This document shows positions 4,816 through 5,534 of a DNA stretch of 5,534 nt, piece by piece. This stretch comes from Christensenella sp. UBA4379 (GTDB lineage: Bacteria > Bacillota > Clostridia > Christensenellales > Aristaeellaceae): assembly GCA_002391225.1 (NCBI GenBank), contig DGRV01000035.1, positions 1 to 5,534 of the forward strand. The letters run 5' to 3'. Every line of letters begins with the position of its first letter. Within the stretch, counting starts at the first letter, position 1. The translations under genes and the position numbers were made by a program. The notes under the pieces were generated by a model, which ran no database searches, was not told the DNA's origin, and was given only the letters and a program-made list of their open reading frames with translations.

Positions 4816-5534
4816 TCAGAACTGCTGTTTTTCTTCCAGGAAAGCTTTCAGCTCGCTGATGGGCAGACGAATCTGCTCCATGGTGTCACGGTCGCGGACG
4901 GTGACGGTCTGGTCCTCCTGGGTCTGGAAATCGACGGTGATGCAGTAGGGCGTGCCGATTTCGTCCTCCCGGCGGTAACGCTTGCCGATGGAGCCGGTAT
5001 CGTCATAATCCACAGAGAAGTATTTGGTCAGCTCGGAATACACTTCCGTTGCCAGGTCACCCAGCTTGTTCTTCTGCAGGGGCAGGACGGCGGCCTTGAA
5101 GGGCGCCAGAGCCGGATGCAGATGAAGCACCACGCGGGTATCGTTCTCGCCGACTTCTTCCTCGTCGTAGGCGTTGCACAGGAAGGCCAGGGCCATACGG
5201 TCCGCGCCCAGGGAGGGCTCGATCACGTAGGGGATAAAGCGCTCGCCGGTGGTCGGGTCGATGTACTCCAGGTTCTGGCCGGAGACCTCCTGATGGCGGC
5301 CCAGGTCGTAATCGGTGCGGTCAGCCACGCCCCAGAGTTCGCCCCAGCCAAAGGGGAAGAGGAACTCAAAGTCGGTCGTCGCTTTGGAATAGAAGGCCAG
5401 CTCTTCCTTGGAATGGTCGCGCAGGCGGAGATTTTCTTCCTTGATACCCAGGGACAGCAGCCAGTCCCGGCAAAAGCCGCGCCAGTAACTGAACCACTCC
5501 AGATCTTCCCCGGGCTTGCAGAAGAACTCCAGCT
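4816..5534 (-). CDS. glyS: Glycyl-tRNA synthetase, dimeric (GlyQS) type, C-terminal half
   Basis: Class II synthetase that charges tRNA-Gly with glycine using ATP. The frame is open to the window edge; about 238 codons of a usual 460 or so are present. Reading from the edge gives LEFFCKPGEDLEWF, GIKEENLRLRDH, FPFGWGELWG and ADRTDYDL, all hallmarks of the single-chain alpha2 enzyme. EPSLGADR is class II motif 3, with the ATP-binding Arg; motif 2 should lie just outside the window. From VVLHLHPALAPFKAAVLP onward is the anticodon-binding domain, ending with GSIGKRYRREDEIGTPYC and TVRDRDTMEQ. A GTG at 5328 is an internal Val codon, not a start. It converges on the DUF4177 cluster, separated by the palindrome array and its own terminator. 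Any T-box leader would be upstream of the window. Confidence 0.97.
   Translation of the reverse strand, partial: LEFFCKPGEDLEWFSYWRGFCRDWLLSLGIKEENLRLRDHSKEELAFYSKATTDFEFLFPFGWGELWGVADRTDYDLGRHQEVSGQNLEYIDPTTGERFIPYVIEPSLGADRMALAFLCNAYDEEEVGENDTRVVLHLHPALAPFKAAVLPLQKNKLGDLATEVYSELTKYFSVDYDDTGSIGKRYRREDEIGTPYCITVDFQTQEDQTVTVRDRDTMEQIRLPISELKAFLEEKQQF

Noticed and set aside
1..5534. CRISPR array, tRNA or rRNA genes, transposase, phage or toxin-antitoxin genes
   Set aside because: No regularly spaced direct repeats, cloverleaf-like segments or recognisable mobile-element or defence proteins were seen on either strand.

Overview
This looks like an ordinary stretch of a moderately high-GC Bacillota chromosome, most likely an anaerobic gut or rumen clostridium. 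The lineage is inferred from protein style (a pyruvate phosphate dikinase with the wording of Clostridium symbiosum PPDK, a dimer-type glycyl-tRNA synthetase, a DUF4177 protein, a secreted peptidoglycan-binding/phosphodiester glycosidase protein), from GGAGG-type ribosome binding sites and from TGnTATAAT promoters. No phage, transposase, CRISPR, toxin-antitoxin or defence genes are visible.

Layout: (1) 1-522, + strand, the 3' end of ppdK, carrying an unusual Ala/Lys/Glu-rich tail of about 73 residues beyond the normal end of the enzyme, followed by a strong hairpin terminator (558-589). (2) 601-2361, - strand, a two-gene operon: a cytoplasmic GH13 alpha-amylase-family enzyme followed immediately by a Nudix hydrolase. 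It is read from a good extended -10 promoter at 2401-2429. (3) 2561-4487, + strand, a three-gene cluster: a secreted PG-binding plus phosphodiester glycosidase protein, rpiB (ribose-5-phosphate isomerase B) and a 61-residue DUF4177 protein. It is read from a second extended -10 promoter (2481-2508) facing away from the first. (4) 4479-4743, a gene-free stretch made almost entirely of back-to-back perfect inverted repeats, probably a dispersed palindromic element or a structured 3' RNA. (5) 4761-4799, a terminator for (6) 4816-5534, - strand, the C-terminal half of glycyl-tRNA synthetase, running off the window.

Functionally this is central metabolism (PEP/pyruvate interconversion, pentose phosphate isomerisation, alpha-glucan handling), nucleotide clean-up, cell-envelope work and translation. 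The groups look like neighbours rather than one pathway. The most noteworthy items are the palindrome array at 4479-4743 and the C-terminal tail of PPDK. I see no convincing new multi-gene system.
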